A stretch of 64,000 nt of DNA from Deltaproteobacteria bacterium (GTDB lineage Bacteria; Desulfobacterota; Desulfomonilia; UBA1062): NCBI GenBank assembly GCA_029552245.1, contig JAKPDW010000064.1:1-64000 (forward strand). Reading direction: 5' to 3'. The notes beneath the pieces were generated by a model. That model had not been told where the DNA came from. It did no database searches and saw only the letters and a list, made by a program, of their open reading frames with translations. The stretch's first letter is position 1. Every line of letters begins with the position of its first letter. The position numbers were made by a program, and so were the translations under genes. Shown here piece after piece: positions 38,355 to 49,820 of the stretch.

Positions 38355-40013
38355 TCACCACACGATCAGCCTGTAGCCGAGCGATGCGATATACTGCTGG
38401 ATCACCTGGTCGATCCTGCTCAATAGGATCATGGTGGCGCCGGTCTTGACAGCCGGGATCTCGAGCTCGGCCTTTCCCTGGGCCACCTTGAGCCTGACGG
38501 GCGGCCCCTCGAGGGTGAAGCCGAGGCCCGCCAGGACCTCCTGGGGGCTCGCGCGAGACCCGTCGAACACCTGGAACGACCGCTTCGAGAGCAAGGACGC
38601 GGTCTGGGCATCCGGTGACCCATCGGCCACGATCACCCTGCCGGACACCACAGGGGCCTTGTACACGATGCGCACGGGTCCGCCGGAGACGAGCTCGATC
38701 TCCTTGTCCCTCTCGAAGGGTATGGACAGGGCCTTGAACAGCTCCCTGTAGGAACCGCTCACGCTCACCGGCGCCATGGGCCTGTCCGTACGCACCCTCG
38801 GCTCGACGCCCCCGATCTCGACGATGTCGATGCCGAAAGCCTGGACGTAGCGCCTGATGGGCTGTGGGATCTTGCTGTCCCTCTCGCCGAGGAGGTTGAT
38901 CACGTACACGTTCCTCCGCGAAAAGTCCTTGTATACAAGCCACTTGCCGAACAGGGAGACCTTCTCCTCCGAGCCGACCATCAAGGGGGCCGGGTCCTTG
39001 TTGACCGAGAAGAACCCGGACACGCTCAGGACCCTGTCAATGAGACTCTCCATGTCCGCCTCGGGCCCGCTGACAACGGAGATCGACGGGAAGGCCTTCT
39101 CTATGTACGATCTCACCTCGGGGGTGATCTTCCCCTCCAGGTCGAGGATGATCTTCTTGCCGGTGTCGAGTTCCATCACGGGGATCTCCCGGGTGTCTAT
39201 GGCCATGCCGGCCCCACCCGTGACCGGGACGTAGTACGTGCCCGTGCCCTGACTGGACCCCCCCATTGCCTCCAGGGCGGGAAGGAGTTTCCCCTTCACG
39301 TCTTTGGCCCGCGCGACCCTGCCTGTTTCGTTTGTGGCCCCTGTCGCCTGGTCCGCACCCGCTCGCGGCCCTGCGTCTTGCCCGCCGTTTTCCCGATCGA
39401 CCGCAAGGGCCTCGTCCCCTGCAGGACCCGCCTTCCGGCCGTTCTTTCCCTGGCCCTGCTTCGAATCCGCGAGGATCTGTCTCACGCTCGGGATCCGTAT
39501 CTTCTGGCCCGCGAGGATCCTGTTGGGGTCGGTGATCTGGGGATTGAGCCTCTTCACCATCTCGATGTACCTGCTGAACACGAGATCGTCGGGCACCCCG
39601 TAGATCTCCTTCAGGATCTTGGAGAGGTACTCCCCCTGCCTCACCACGTACTCCTCGGCGGAGACCTCTTCCACCCCCAGCCGCCCGCTCGGCGTGCCTG
39701 CAGGCGCGCGCTCCCTCCCTGCCACCGAGTTTACGGGTATCTTTATGGACTTGCCCACCATGAGGGAATCGAGGTCCGCTATGTCCGGGTTCAACTGCCT
39801 GAATCGGGCGTAGAGGTCTGGAAGATCGTTTTCCCGAGCCCGGTATACCTCCATGAGGATCCTTCGCAGGGTGTCACCCTGCTTGACGACGTAGGTGTCG
39901 CCGGGCGGGGGTGCGATACGCCTCGCGTGTTTGACCAGGGTGATGTCCTGTGCATGGGGAGACACAGGGGACAGCAGGACCGCCGCGAGGAAGGCCGCAA
40001 TGCCCCACCGCAT
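38355..40013 (-). CDS. Secreted LysM-domain protein
   Basis: Signal peptide; two LysM-like blocks DTYVVKQGDTLRRILMEVY...GKSIKIPV and EEYVVRQGEYLSKILKEIYG...GQKIRIPS. Confidence 0.85.
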   Translation of the reverse strand: MRWGIAAFLAAVLLSPVSPHAQDITLVKHARRIAPPPGDTYVVKQGDTLRRILMEVYRARENDLPDLYARFRQLNPDIADLDSLMVGKSIKIPVNSVAGRERAPAGTPSGRLGVEEVSAEEYVVRQGEYLSKILKEIYGVPDDLVFSRYIEMVKRLNPQITDPNRILAGQKIRIPSVRQILADSKQGQGKNGRKAGPAGDEALAVDRENGGQDAGPRAGADQATGATNETGRVARAKDVKGKLLPALEAMGGSSQGTGTYYVPVTGGAGMAIDTREIPVMELDTGKKIILDLEGKITPEVRSYIEKAFPSISVVSGPEADMESLIDRVLSVSGFFSVNKDPAPLMVGSEEKVSLFGKWLVYKDFSRRNVYVINLLGERDSKIPQPIRRYVQAFGIDIVEIGGVEPRVRTDRPMAPVSVSGSYRELFKALSIPFERDKEIELVSGGPVRIVYKAPVVSGRVIVADGSPDAQTASLLSKRSFQVFDGSRASPQEVLAGLGFTLEGPPVRLKVAQGKAELEIPAVKTGATMILLSRIDQVIQQYIASLGYRLIVW

Positions 40014-40085
40014 TCAGCAGATCCCCGCAAGCGGTATCATGAGACGACCCTTTCGGGGCAACCAGACCGCAAGACTTCCCTGCAT

Positions 40086-42410
40086 TCAGAAGACCTCCTT
40101 GAGGAGCTGATCCGAACTGCTCTGCTCGTCCTGCACGGGCACGGAATCCTCCTTGAAGACCTCGAACCGCGACTGGTCGTCCATGGATTGCTGTACCTTT
40201 CCCGTCCGTGGATCCACCCGCGCGAACACCACCCCCTCCGGGACGTTGAAATCCTTCGCCTGCCTGTCCCTGAGGGCGCTCACCATGAAGTCCACGAACA
40301 CGGGGCACGCCGTCCTGCCCCCTGTCTCGCTGGCACCCAGCGACCTCATGTCGTCGTACCCTATCCACACACCGCACAGGACGTCTGGCGTGTACCCCAC
40401 GAACCACGTGTCGCGGCTGTCGTCGCTGGTCCCCGTCTTCCCTGCCACCGGCCTCCCCAGAGCCTTCGCCCTCCACCCGGTACCCTCCCTCACCACGTCC
40501 TTGAGGATGTCGGTGACGATGTAGGCCGTCTGGGGCGATATGACCTGCTCGTACACGGGGCCCCCCGGCTCGCCTGTTTGGGCCACTTGCCTGATGGGCG
40601 GGGGGGCCTGCAGGATCGTCCCCTTGCCGGACTGGACGACGCTCTCGATGAGGTGGGGCTCGAATCTCCGCCCATAGAGCGCGAATACCGCGTACCCCTT
40701 GAAGAGGTTGTACGGGGTGACGTCCGCTGAGCCGAGGGCTATGGAGAGGTTGCGGGGGAGCTTCGTCTTCATGTCGAAGCGGTCGATGTATTCCCTCGCG
40801 TAGTCGATGCCGATCTCCCCGAGGATCTTGATGGTCACCACGTTCCTCGACAGCACGAGGCCTGTCCTGAGCGACGTGGCGCCGAAGAACTTGTTCTCGA
40901 AGTTCTTCGGCTGCCATGGCTCCTCGTCAGCACCGGCGTTGTAGCTCACCGGCGCGTCGAAGACGATGGTCGCGGGTGTCATCCCCTTGTCGATGGCCGC
41001 GGCGTAGATGAAGGGCTTGATCGCGCTGCCGCTCTGCCTCTTCGCGAACACCGCCCTGTTGAACTGGCTCTGGGAATAGTCCACCCCGCCCACCATCGCA
41101 AGTATGCCGCCCGTGTTCAGGTCGAACGCGAGGAGCACCCCTTGGACCGTCGGCTTCTGGGATATCACGAACCCCTGCGGGGTGTAGCACACCATGATGA
41201 GGTCACCCGGTCTCAGGTGCTTCGCCGGGGACCACCTGCCCTTCGGGTTTATCCACTCGTAACTCGCGGGCCCCAGCTCGACCCTCCTGGTCCCGAGCTT
41301 CACGACCAGGGGTTCCACCGACACGACCTCCGCCCAGTACAGCTCGTAGGGCTCGTACCCCTTCCACTCGATCTGGTTGGTCTGGAACGAGAACAACCTC
41401 TCCTTGTCCTCTATCGTGAAGGGCTTCATGGAACCGTCCGGCTGGATGACGCCCCGGACGGGACCGGCGTACTTCCCCTGCCTCATCTCGAGCTCCATGA
41501 CGCCCTTGCGGACCGCCCGGTACGCCGCCCGTTGGAGCGAGGGGACGATGGACGTCCGCACGACTATGCCCCTGTCGAAGATCTCCTCCCCCAGCTGCTG
41601 GACCACGAGCGTCCGGGCGTATTCCGTGACGTACGGCTCCTCCGTGAACAGCGCCGATTCCTTGGCCACTATCCTCAGCGGTTCTCCGTACGCCGCCCTC
41701 GCCTCTTCCTCGGTGATGTAGCCCTCCTCAACCATGCGGTTCAGGACGTACCACTGCCTCCTCTTGCACGCGGTGAAATCGTTCAGGGGCGAGTAACGCG
41801 CAGGGGCCGGCGCGAGACCCGCGATCATGGCCATCTCCGAGAGCTCGAGCTCCCGGCACTCCTTGCCGAAATAGCGCAGGCTCGCCGCCTGCACGCCGTA
41901 GGCCCCGCTGCCGAGATAGACCCTGTCGAGGTAGAGGTTCAGGATCTGGGGTTTGGTCAGCGCCCGCTCGATCCTGAGGGCGAGCACGATCTCCTTGATC
42001 TTCCTGGTCAGGGTCTTCTCCCTGGTGAGGAGGTACGACCTGACGACCTGCTGGGTGATGGTGGAAGCCCCCTGCACGAACGAGTTGGCCCGGATGTCCG
42101 CGACGAGGGCGCTCAGGATCCTGCGCGGCTCGAGGCCTATGTGGTCGTAGAACGTCGAGTCCTCGGCCGCGATGATGGCCTGCTTCAAGGTGAGGGGGAT
42201 GCCGTGGCCGTTCATCACGACCCTGCCCTCGGGTATGAAGTAGCCCAGGACCGTTCCATCCTCGGCCGTCACCTTGCTCACCCTCGTCGACTCGGGGGCC
42301 TTGAGGTCCTCTATGGAGGGGAGGTCCCGGAAGATAATGAGGTACGTCCACAGCGAGACGAAGCATACCGTGATGAGGAGAGCCAGCAGGACGAACTTGA
42401 GCCATCTCAT
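40086..42410 (-). CDS. Penicillin-binding protein 1A (transglycosylase/transpeptidase)
   Basis: IIAAEDSTFYDHIGLEPRRI, QGASTITQQVVRSYLLTREKTLTRKIKEIVLALRIE, transpeptidase SGSAIKPFIYAAAI and KTGTSDDSRDTWFVGYTP; start trimmed to MRWLKF. Confidence 0.95.
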   Translation of the reverse strand: MRWLKFVLLALLITVCFVSLWTYLIIFRDLPSIEDLKAPESTRVSKVTAEDGTVLGYFIPEGRVVMNGHGIPLTLKQAIIAAEDSTFYDHIGLEPRRILSALVADIRANSFVQGASTITQQVVRSYLLTREKTLTRKIKEIVLALRIERALTKPQILNLYLDRVYLGSGAYGVQAASLRYFGKECRELELSEMAMIAGLAPAPARYSPLNDFTACKRRQWYVLNRMVEEGYITEEEARAAYGEPLRIVAKESALFTEEPYVTEYARTLVVQQLGEEIFDRGIVVRTSIVPSLQRAAYRAVRKGVMELEMRQGKYAGPVRGVIQPDGSMKPFTIEDKERLFSFQTNQIEWKGYEPYELYWAEVVSVEPLVVKLGTRRVELGPASYEWINPKGRWSPAKHLRPGDLIMVCYTPQGFVISQKPTVQGVLLAFDLNTGGILAMVGGVDYSQSQFNRAVFAKRQSGSAIKPFIYAAAIDKGMTPATIVFDAPVSYNAGADEEPWQPKNFENKFFGATSLRTGLVLSRNVVTIKILGEIGIDYAREYIDRFDMKTKLPRNLSIALGSADVTPYNLFKGYAVFALYGRRFEPHLIESVVQSGKGTILQAPPPIRQVAQTGEPGGPVYEQVISPQTAYIVTDILKDVVREGTGWRAKALGRPVAGKTGTSDDSRDTWFVGYTPDVLCGVWIGYDDMRSLGASETGGRTACPVFVDFMVSALRDRQAKDFNVPEGVVFARVDPRTGKVQQSMDDQSRFEVFKEDSVPVQDEQSSSDQLLKEVF

Positions 42411-42541
42411 AGTGATTCCTTTTCTATCAGCCCATGCACGAAATGCAAGCGCCAATACCCCCTTCAAGGGTTCGAGCGCTCTGGACTCGCAAGACCCCGA
42501 TATGGTAATGATGCGGCAACCATCGCACAGGAGGCGCCAGG

Positions 42542-45025
42542 ATGTCCCGCGAGTACAGTCCGCAGGCCGTTGAGACCAAGTGGCAGAAGATATGGGAAGA
42601 GAACAACCTCTTCAGGGTCACCGAGGACCCCTCCCGCAGGAAGTACTACCTCCTCGAGATGTTCCCGTATCCCTCCGGCCGCATCCACATGGGTCACGTG
42701 CGCAATTACACGATAGGCGACGTGGTCGCCCGTTACAAGAAGATGCAGGGTTTCAACGTGCTCCACCCCATGGGCTGGGACGCCTTCGGCATGCCGGCCG
42801 AGAACGCCGCCATCGCGAGCGGGGTCCACCCCAAGAAGTGGACGTACGAGAACATCGCCTACATGAAGGCTCAGCTCAAGCGCATGGGGTTCAGCTACGA
42901 CTGGGAACGCGAGATCTCCACCTGCGACCCGGACTACTACAGGTGGGAACAGCTCTTCTTCATCCAGATGTTCGAGAGGGGGCTCGTCTACAGGGACAGG
43001 ACCTTCCTCAACTGGTGCGACAGCTGCAAGACGGTCCTCGCGAACGAGCAGGTGGAGGACGGCCTGTGCTGGCGCTGCGGCACCCAGGTCTTCCTGAAGG
43101 AGCACGACCAGTGGTTCTTCAAGATCACGAGGTACGCCCAGAAGCTGCTCGACAACATCGAGCGGCTGAAGGAAGGCTGGCCGGAACGCGTGCTGACCAT
43201 GCAGCGCAACTGGATCGGGAGGAGCACGGGGTCTCTCGTCAGGTTCGCCATCGAGGGGACGGGGCAGGACATCGAGGTCTTCACCACCCGTCCCGACACC
43301 CTCTACGGAGCGACCTTCATGAGCATAGCGCCCGAACATCCCCTGGCCAAGACCCTCCCGGAAGGCACCGGCCAGGAGAAGGCGGTAAGGGCCTTCGTGG
43401 AGAAGACCCTCAAGGAGGACAAGATCACCCGCACCTCGGAGACGTACGAGAAGGAAGGCGTGTTCACGGGGAGGTACTGCATCAACCCGCTGACGGGGTT
43501 CAGGATGCCCATATACGTGGCCAACTTCGTCCTCTACGATTACGGCACCGGCGCGGTCATGGCGGTGCCGTCGCATGACCAGAGGGACTTCGAGTTCGCC
43601 AAGAAGTACGGCCTGAAGATCATCGTGGTCATCCAGCCGGAGGGAGAGCCTCCCCTCGAGGCGGACACCATGGAATGCGCGTACGAGGGGGAAGGTGTCC
43701 TCGTGAATTCCGGCACGTTCACGGGCATGAAGAACACCCTCGCCATGAAGGCCATAACCGACCATCTCCAGTCCATGGGACGGGGCGAGGCCACCGTGAA
43801 CTTCAAGCTTCGCGACTGGGGGATCTCGCGCCAGAGGTACTGGGGGGCTCCGATCCCGGTCGTCCACTGCGCCCGGTGCGGGGTGGTCCCCGTGAGGGTG
43901 GAGGACCTGCCGGTGACCCTGCCCGAGGCGGTCACCATCACCGGGACCGGCGAGTCGCCCATCGCCCAGGTATCGTCGTTCGTGGAGACCGCCTGCCCGA
44001 GGTGCTCCGGGCCGGCGCGCCGCGAGACCGACACCATGGACACCTTCGTGGAGTCTTCATGGTATTTCATCAGGTACTGCAGCCCCAACCACAAGGACAG
44101 GCCCTTCGACAAAGGCGAGGTGGCCTACTGGATGCCCGTTGACCAGTACATAGGGGGCATCGAGCACGCGATCCTGCACCTCATGTACGCCAGGTTCTAC
44201 ACCATGGTCCTCAAGGACCTCGGTTACGTCGATTTCGAGGAGCCGTTCCTGCGCCTGCTGACGCAGGGCATGGTCATCAAGGACGGGGCCAAGATGTCGA
44301 AGTCCAAGGGCAACGTGGTGGACCCCGAGGACATGATACAACGCTACGGCGCGGACGCCACGAGGCTCTTCACCCTGTTCGCCGCCCCGCCCGAGAAGGA
44401 CATGGACTGGACCGACCAGGGCATCGAGGGGACCTTCAGGTTCCTCTCGAGGCTCTGGAGGCTCGTGATGGAGATCAAGGACATGCCCGGCACTCCCTCG
44501 GCCTCGTCGGTGCCCGCATCCATGGCCCCCCTCATGCAGAAGACGCACCAGACGATCAAGAAGGTCACCGACGACATAGAGAAGCGGTTCAGGTTCAACA
44601 CCGCGATCGCGGCCATGATGGAACTCGTCAACGACCTGTACCGGTTCAAGGAGAAGGCGGGCTCGGGTGAGGAGATCTCCGTGCTCAAGCACTCGGTGGA
44701 GCAGCTCTTGGTCATGCTCTCCCCCTTCGTCCCCCACATCGCCGACGAGCTCTGGGAAGCCATCGGCAACCAGGGCATGCTCTTCGACCACCCCTGGCCG
44801 AAGGAAGACCCCGCATGGGCGAAGTCGAAGACCTCGACGGTCGCGGTGCAGGTCTCCGGAAAGCTCAGGGCGACCATCGAGGTCCCCGAGGGCTCACCCA
44901 AGGAAGCGGTGGAGCAGAGGGCCCTGGAGGAGCAGAACGTCAGGCGCTTCACCGAGGGCATGAAGGTCGTGAAGGTCATCTATGTCCCGGACAAGATCAT
45001 TAATTTCATTGTTGCTCCTTCTTGA
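42542..45025 (+). CDS. leuS: Leucyl-tRNA synthetase
   Basis: [27 protein letters not shown]1 editing domain, [16 protein letters not shown]. Confidence 0.98.
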   Translation: MSREYSPQAVETKWQKIWEENNLFRVTEDPSRRKYYLLEMFPYPSGRIHMGHVRNYTIGDVVARYKKMQGFNVLHPMGWDAFGMPAENAAIASGVHPKKWTYENIAYMKAQLKRMGFSYDWEREISTCDPDYYRWEQLFFIQMFERGLVYRDRTFLNWCDSCKTVLANEQVEDGLCWRCGTQVFLKEHDQWFFKITRYAQKLLDNIERLKEGWPERVLTMQRNWIGRSTGSLVRFAIEGTGQDIEVFTTRPDTLYGATFMSIAPEHPLAKTLPEGTGQEKAVRAFVEKTLKEDKITRTSETYEKEGVFTGRYCINPLTGFRMPIYVANFVLYDYGTGAVMAVPSHDQRDFEFAKKYGLKIIVVIQPEGEPPLEADTMECAYEGEGVLVNSGTFTGMKNTLAMKAITDHLQSMGRGEATVNFKLRDWGISRQRYWGAPIPVVHCARCGVVPVRVEDLPVTLPEAVTITGTGESPIAQVSSFVETACPRCSGPARRETDTMDTFVESSWYFIRYCSPNHKDRPFDKGEVAYWMPVDQYIGGIEHAILHLMYARFYTMVLKDLGYVDFEEPFLRLLTQGMVIKDGAKMSKSKGNVVDPEDMIQRYGADATRLFTLFAAPPEKDMDWTDQGIEGTFRFLSRLWRLVMEIKDMPGTPSASSVPASMAPLMQKTHQTIKKVTDDIEKRFRFNTAIAAMMELVNDLYRFKEKAGSGEEISVLKHSVEQLLVMLSPFVPHIADELWEAIGNQGMLFDHPWPKEDPAWAKSKTSTVAVQVSGKLRATIEVPEGSPKEAVEQRALEEQNVRRFTEGMKVVKVIYVPDKIINFIVAPS

Positions 45026-45455
45026 GCTGGCCGGGTGCGCCTATAGCTTCTCTCCCGGGGTGAACCAGGCGACCATGTCCGTCGACCTGGCCCCAAGCGC
45101 CAACACAACCCAGCTCGTCGAGGCGGGCATAGCCCTCGACAGGCAGCTCGAGCTCTCCCTCAGGCAGCTCGGACTCCTGTCCAACCCCCATGCCGACCGC
45201 GTCCTCCGATGCACCGTCGTGGAGGCACGGACATCGAGGATATCAACGGCATCGCTCGCAGCGACCGACCGATACCGTCTCGCCCTCACGGTCAACGCCT
45301 CCCTCATGACCAGGGGCGGGTCCGTCCTCTGGGAAAGGACCTTCACGGACTGGGGCACGTACTCCGAGGGCCAGGCCGCGGAGGCGGCCCTCCATGAAAC
45401 GTGCGCCAGGATATCCAGGCAGGTCGCAAGCTCCATTGCCTCCCTGAGCCCATGA
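44982..45455 (+). CDS. lptE: LptE-like LPS-assembly lipoprotein
   Basis: Signal peptide/lipobox [16 protein letters not shown]; position between leuS and holA as in many Gram-negatives. Confidence 0.8.
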   Translation: MSRTRSLISLLLLLELAGCAYSFSPGVNQATMSVDLAPSANTTQLVEAGIALDRQLELSLRQLGLLSNPHADRVLRCTVVEARTSRISTASLAATDRYRLALTVNASLMTRGGSVLWERTFTDWGTYSEGQAAEAALHETCARISRQVASSIASLSP

Positions 45456-46429
45456 AGAAGAAGCCGACCTCGTCCGGGCGGGGCCCGAACTACGTGTTCG
45501 TGGGCATCGAGGAGTTCCTCCTCGAGGAGGAGCTCTCGAGGATCAAGCAGTCCATAGACGGCGACGAGCTCATGAACTGGAACGTGTTCAACGCCGACGA
45601 GCCTTCGAGGATCAATGCCGACGAGATCGTGGCACTGTGCAACACCCTCCCCTTCCTCGCATCGAGACGCGCGGTGGTGATCCGCAACGCGCAGAACCTC
45701 AAGGCGGACCAGGCGGGAAGGATCGCCTCGTACATGGACGACCCGTGCGACGCCACGACCCTCGTTTTGTGCCTCGACATGGTGGATTCCGAGCGCGGCG
45801 TGGAGGGTGTACTGAGGGCGTTCAAAGGCAGGGCGGACATCGTGAGGTTCGAGCCCATGAAGGACAAGAACGAGCGCATACGGTGGATCCTCGAGAGGGC
45901 GAGGGGCCTGGGCAAGACCATGGAGAGGGATGCCGCGGCGATGTTGGCCGAAACGGCAGGCACCTCCCTCTGGCAGCTCAAGGGCGAGATAGAGAAACTC
46001 TGCCTGTACGTGGGTCACAATCCCACGGTCACCATACAGGACGTCAGGGAGGTCGCCATGGGCTCGGTGGAACCCGCGGTCTTCGCCTTCCTGGACAGCC
46101 TGGTCGAACGCAGGAAAGACGCCATCGTGCGCCTGGGGGATCTCGAGGGCTGCGGGGTGTCGGATCTCGAGCTCACGGGAAGGCTCGAAAACGAGATCAT
46201 CGTGCACTACGTGGTGCTCACCGGCCAGGACGCCCGCAAGCTGAAGATCCACGATTTCAGGATCCAGAAGGCGTCGCGCAGGAAACACCACTGGAACGGC
46301 GACGAACTCCTCGAGCTCCTCGGGGAGACGAGACGTATCGAGCAGGGCATCAAGTCGAGCGCGTCAACGGGCGGTTACGGCGCCCTCGCGGAACTCGTGG
46401 GAAGGGTGGTTCTCGGGCACCGGTCCTGA
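45452..46429 (+). CDS. holA: DNA polymerase III delta subunit
   Basis: NYVFVGIEEFLLEEELSRIK, LWQLKGEIEKLCLYVG; ATGA overlap with lptE. Confidence 0.9.
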   Translation: MKKKPTSSGRGPNYVFVGIEEFLLEEELSRIKQSIDGDELMNWNVFNADEPSRINADEIVALCNTLPFLASRRAVVIRNAQNLKADQAGRIASYMDDPCDATTLVLCLDMVDSERGVEGVLRAFKGRADIVRFEPMKDKNERIRWILERARGLGKTMERDAAAMLAETAGTSLWQLKGEIEKLCLYVGHNPTVTIQDVREVAMGSVEPAVFAFLDSLVERRKDAIVRLGDLEGCGVSDLELTGRLENEIIVHYVVLTGQDARKLKIHDFRIQKASRRKHHWNGDELLELLGETRRIEQGIKSSASTGGYGALAELVGRVVLGHRS

Positions 46430-46466
46430 GAAACCGGTCAAGGGGCAAGGCGGTCCGTGCGCCCGC

Positions 46467-46733
46467 TCACGCGAGCTGGGCGCCGATCTTCTTCATGAGC
46501 CTGGAGATCTTCCTGGAGGCCGTCCTCCGGTGGAGAATGCCCTTGGTCACCGCGCTGTCCAGCCTGGAGACCGCTTCCTTGGCGAACGCACCGGCCTTGT
46601 CGGTATCTTTCTCGCCGAGCGAGGCGAATATCTTCTTGATGGTGGTGTTGATGGCGGACTTGTAGCTCCTGTTCCTCATCCGCCGCTTACGGCTCTGTCG
46701 CTGCCTCTTCAAGGCCGACGGGTGATTGGCCAT
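46467..46733 (-). CDS. rpsT: 30S ribosomal protein S20
   Basis: MANHPSALKRQRQSRKRRMRNRSYKSAINTTIKKI. Confidence 0.97.
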   Translation of the reverse strand: MANHPSALKRQRQSRKRRMRNRSYKSAINTTIKKIFASLGEKDTDKAGAFAKEAVSRLDSAVTKGILHRRTASRKISRLMKKIGAQLA

Positions 46734-47388
46734 GGACGCGAATCCCTCCTTCTTTCGTGAATCCGAGGTGTTTCTTCTATCCGCTCGATCTCTGCGTGTC
46801 AAGCGTTTTCCTGTCGGCGGCCGAAGGGTGTGCCGAGAACGGGCCCAAGCACCCGGTCCTTGCCAGAGCCGCGCATCTTCCCAAGGACACGCTCAGGACC
46901 TCGGCCTGCCCGAAGCCGCGTGTGACCCACCGCCATGCGCCAGACCGACGTGAGCGGACTCAGGGCCGGCGCTCACCCGGAGACCTCGGCGCGCGGCCTC
47001 AGGCATGTGGCGTTCCGGATCTCCAGGCCTGTGCGCTCGGGCCCGGGGATCAACGCCGTGAGGCAGACTCTCTCTGCACGTGGATGACGATATCCCCCGC
47101 ACCTTGGCGGGCCCGAGGCCCGCACGACATCCGGATCCCGGTGCGGGGTGCATCGCACGACATCGGCACCATGCGCCCTCGGCGGCTCGAAGGTCTCCCC
47201 GCATCATCACCCCTCCCAGCGATCTCGGGGCTTACGGGGGCTGCTCGGACGCCATGGGCGGGCGCGTCCCGACGTTGTGGATCGTGCCCCAGGGGCCGAA
47301 AGGTCGACTCCTTCCCTCGTTCTCCGTGATGTTCTCCAATTCCGTCTGGCCGAGCGGGACCGCTCGGGCTCAAGAGGCGTCCTTTCGG

Positions 47389-48351
47389 TCACAGGAGGTG
47401 ACAGGCGGCGAAGTGCCCGGGCTTGACCTCGACCAGAACCGGCCGCTCCCTGGAACACCTCGGGCGCGCCCCAGGGCAGACGGCGGCGTGGACGCACCCG
47501 GAGAGGTCATGCCCTTCCTGGTCAGGGTCGGGCCGCGACGTGACGGCCGGGGAGAACCTGGGCCCCTCGATGTCGGGGACCGCCTCCAGGAGCGCCTTGG
47601 TGTACGGGTGCAGGGGGTCGTCGAAGATGTCCTCGCACCTCGCGAGCTCCACGATGCGTCCCTTTTCCATGACCGCCACCCGGTGCGAGAGGTACCCGAT
47701 GACCGAGAGGTCATGGGAGATGAAGAGGTACGACAGCCTGAGACGTTCCTGCAGGTCGGTCAGGAGGTTGATGACCTGGGCCTGGATGGACACGTCGAGA
47801 GACGAGACAGGCTCGTCCAGGATCACGACCCTGGGCTCGATGGCGAGGGCCCTCGCGATGCAGATCCTCTGGCGCTGGCCGCCCGAGAACTCGTGCGGGT
47901 ATCTCCGCAAGAGCTCGCCGTCCAGGCCCACCATGGAGGCGAGCTCCTCCGCCCTGCGCCCTATCCAGGCCCTCGGGCCCGTACGGTGCACGATCATGGG
48001 TTCTTCGATGATATCGCGGACCTTCATCCTGGGGTTGAGGGAACCGAAGGGGTCCTGGAAGACCACCTGCATCCCCCTCCTGCACTCCATGAGGTCCCGG
48101 CCTCGAGCGCGCAACACGTCGCGCCCGTCGAACACCACGCTCCCCCCATCTGGCTCCATCAGCCTCAGCACGAGCCTGGCGAGCGTCGATTTCCCGCAAC
48201 CGGACTCACCCACGAGGCCGAGGGTCTCGTTCGGGAACAGGTCGAGATCGACCCCGTCGACGGCGTGGACCACACCCCTGGGGCCGCCGAAGATGCCTTT
48301 CCTCAGCTCGAAGGTCTTTGTGATGCCCCTTACCTGCAGGAGGGGATTCAT
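47389..48351 (-). CDS. Oligopeptide/dipeptide ABC transporter ATP-binding protein (DppF/OppF type)
   Basis: LGLVGESGCGKSTLARLVLRLMEPDGGSV, FSGGQRQRICIARALA, VILDEPVSSLDVSIQAQVINLL. Confidence 0.95.
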   Translation of the reverse strand: MNPLLQVRGITKTFELRKGIFGGPRGVVHAVDGVDLDLFPNETLGLVGESGCGKSTLARLVLRLMEPDGGSVVFDGRDVLRARGRDLMECRRGMQVVFQDPFGSLNPRMKVRDIIEEPMIVHRTGPRAWIGRRAEELASMVGLDGELLRRYPHEFSGGQRQRICIARALAIEPRVVILDEPVSSLDVSIQAQVINLLTDLQERLRLSYLFISHDLSVIGYLSHRVAVMEKGRIVELARCEDIFDDPLHPYTKALLEAVPDIEGPRFSPAVTSRPDPDQEGHDLSGCVHAAVCPGARPRCSRERPVLVEVKPGHFAACHLL

Positions 48352-48436
48352 ACGCCCTCGCACCTCCCGTCGCTTTCGGGCTTCCTTGCGCCTGCCGTGC
48401 GCAGCGCGTCACTGGAGGCACCCGCGGTGTTCACGG

Positions 48437-49471
48437 TCATGCATACCTCCAACACCTGACCACACACCCGGCACCGACCTCGTATGCAGGCGGGGGCTCC
48501 TGCCTGCAGACGCCCATCACCTCCGGACACCTCGGGTGGAAGGTACAGCCGCCGGGCATGTCGCTCGGGGTGGGCACGCTGCCCTCGATGGCCGGGAGGC
48601 GTTTTCCCCTGCGAGAGCGGCCGATCCTGGGAACGGACTTCAGGAGCCCCTTCGTGTAGGGGTGGAGCGGCTCCTCGAAGAGCCTCCCGGCAGGAGCGCT
48701 CTCGACGACGCGGCCTGCGTACATGACCGCCACGTCATCGCAGAACCCGGCGACGATCCCGAGGTCGTGGGTCACGAAGACGATGGACGTCCCCGAGGAC
48801 GCCCGGAGCTCGTCCATGAGGCCGAGGATCTGTCTCTGCGTGGTCACGTCGAGGGCCGTGGTGGGCTCGTCCGCGATCAACACCGCCGGCCTGCAGGCCA
48901 TGGCCATGGCGATCATGACCCTCTGCCTCATCCCGCCGCTCAGCTGGTGCGGGTAGTCGTGCACCCTCCTGGCGGGGTCCTTGATGCCGACCGTGGCCAG
49001 CATGTCGATCACCAGGGGGAGCGCCTCGCGGTAGCTCCTCGCCATGGTGCGCCGGTGGAGGAGGAAGACCTCCGCCACCTGTGAACCTATGGTGAACACG
49101 GGGTTCAGCGAGGTCATCGGCTCCTGGAAGATCATGGATATCCTGTCTCCCCTCACGAGCCTCATCTCGCGCTCGGAGAGGCCCAGCAGGTCCACCCCGT
49201 CGAACAGCACCGCACCCTTGACGATCCTGCCCTGCGGCCTCGGCACGAGTCGCATGACCGACAGGGAGAGCACCGTCTTTCCGCAGCCGGACTCACCGAC
49301 GATCCCGATCGTCGTGCCCCTTGCGACCCTGAGATCCACGCCGTCGAGCGCCTTGACCGTCCCCCCCGGGGTGGAAAACCACGTGTGGAGATCCCGCACC
49401 TCGAGCAGGGGCGAGCCTTGGGCTCCGGGAGAGACTCCCTCCCAGGGGGTTCCTTGCGTGTTCACGGTCAT
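48437..49471 (-). CDS. Oligopeptide/dipeptide ABC transporter ATP-binding protein (DppD/OppD type)
   Basis: IGIVGESGCGKTVLSLSVMRLVP, LSGGMRQRVMIAMAMACRPAVLIADEPTTALDVTTQ, C-terminal CTFHPRCPEVMGVCRQEPP. Confidence 0.95.
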   Translation of the reverse strand: MTVNTQGTPWEGVSPGAQGSPLLEVRDLHTWFSTPGGTVKALDGVDLRVARGTTIGIVGESGCGKTVLSLSVMRLVPRPQGRIVKGAVLFDGVDLLGLSEREMRLVRGDRISMIFQEPMTSLNPVFTIGSQVAEVFLLHRRTMARSYREALPLVIDMLATVGIKDPARRVHDYPHQLSGGMRQRVMIAMAMACRPAVLIADEPTTALDVTTQRQILGLMDELRASSGTSIVFVTHDLGIVAGFCDDVAVMYAGRVVESAPAGRLFEEPLHPYTKGLLKSVPRIGRSRRGKRLPAIEGSVPTPSDMPGGCTFHPRCPEVMGVCRQEPPPAYEVGAGCVVRCWRYA

Positions 49472-49820
49472 GAGGGGTGGTTATAGCAGAAACCGGTGCC
49501 TCGGGGTACCACCTCTCGATCGGTGCGATCGCTAAACGCGCGTGGAGACCGGCACGCCCACCCCACGGCCCGTCGGCCTCCCCCTGGGCGGCCTCGGGCG
49601 TCGAGACGGGGCTCGTCTTCCCGAGACCGCAAAGGACCCCTGCTCAGTGAGTGACTGCTCCCTCGTGCGGTCCCCGGGAAGGAGTGTCAGCGGGATCATC
49701 GGTGGAAGAGGGATAAGGGCGATCGCCTGGTCAAAGGCGCCGAGCGCGGCCCCCTTCTTTCCCGCCAGTCAGCGCCTGGGTCACTGCACGGTCACAGGGT
49801 CGACCCAGGGCGGGGTTTCT

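Noticed and set aside
46419-46437. ACCGGT-N8-ACCGGT as a transcription terminator after holA
   Set aside because: Six-base palindromic units without a U-tract; weak.
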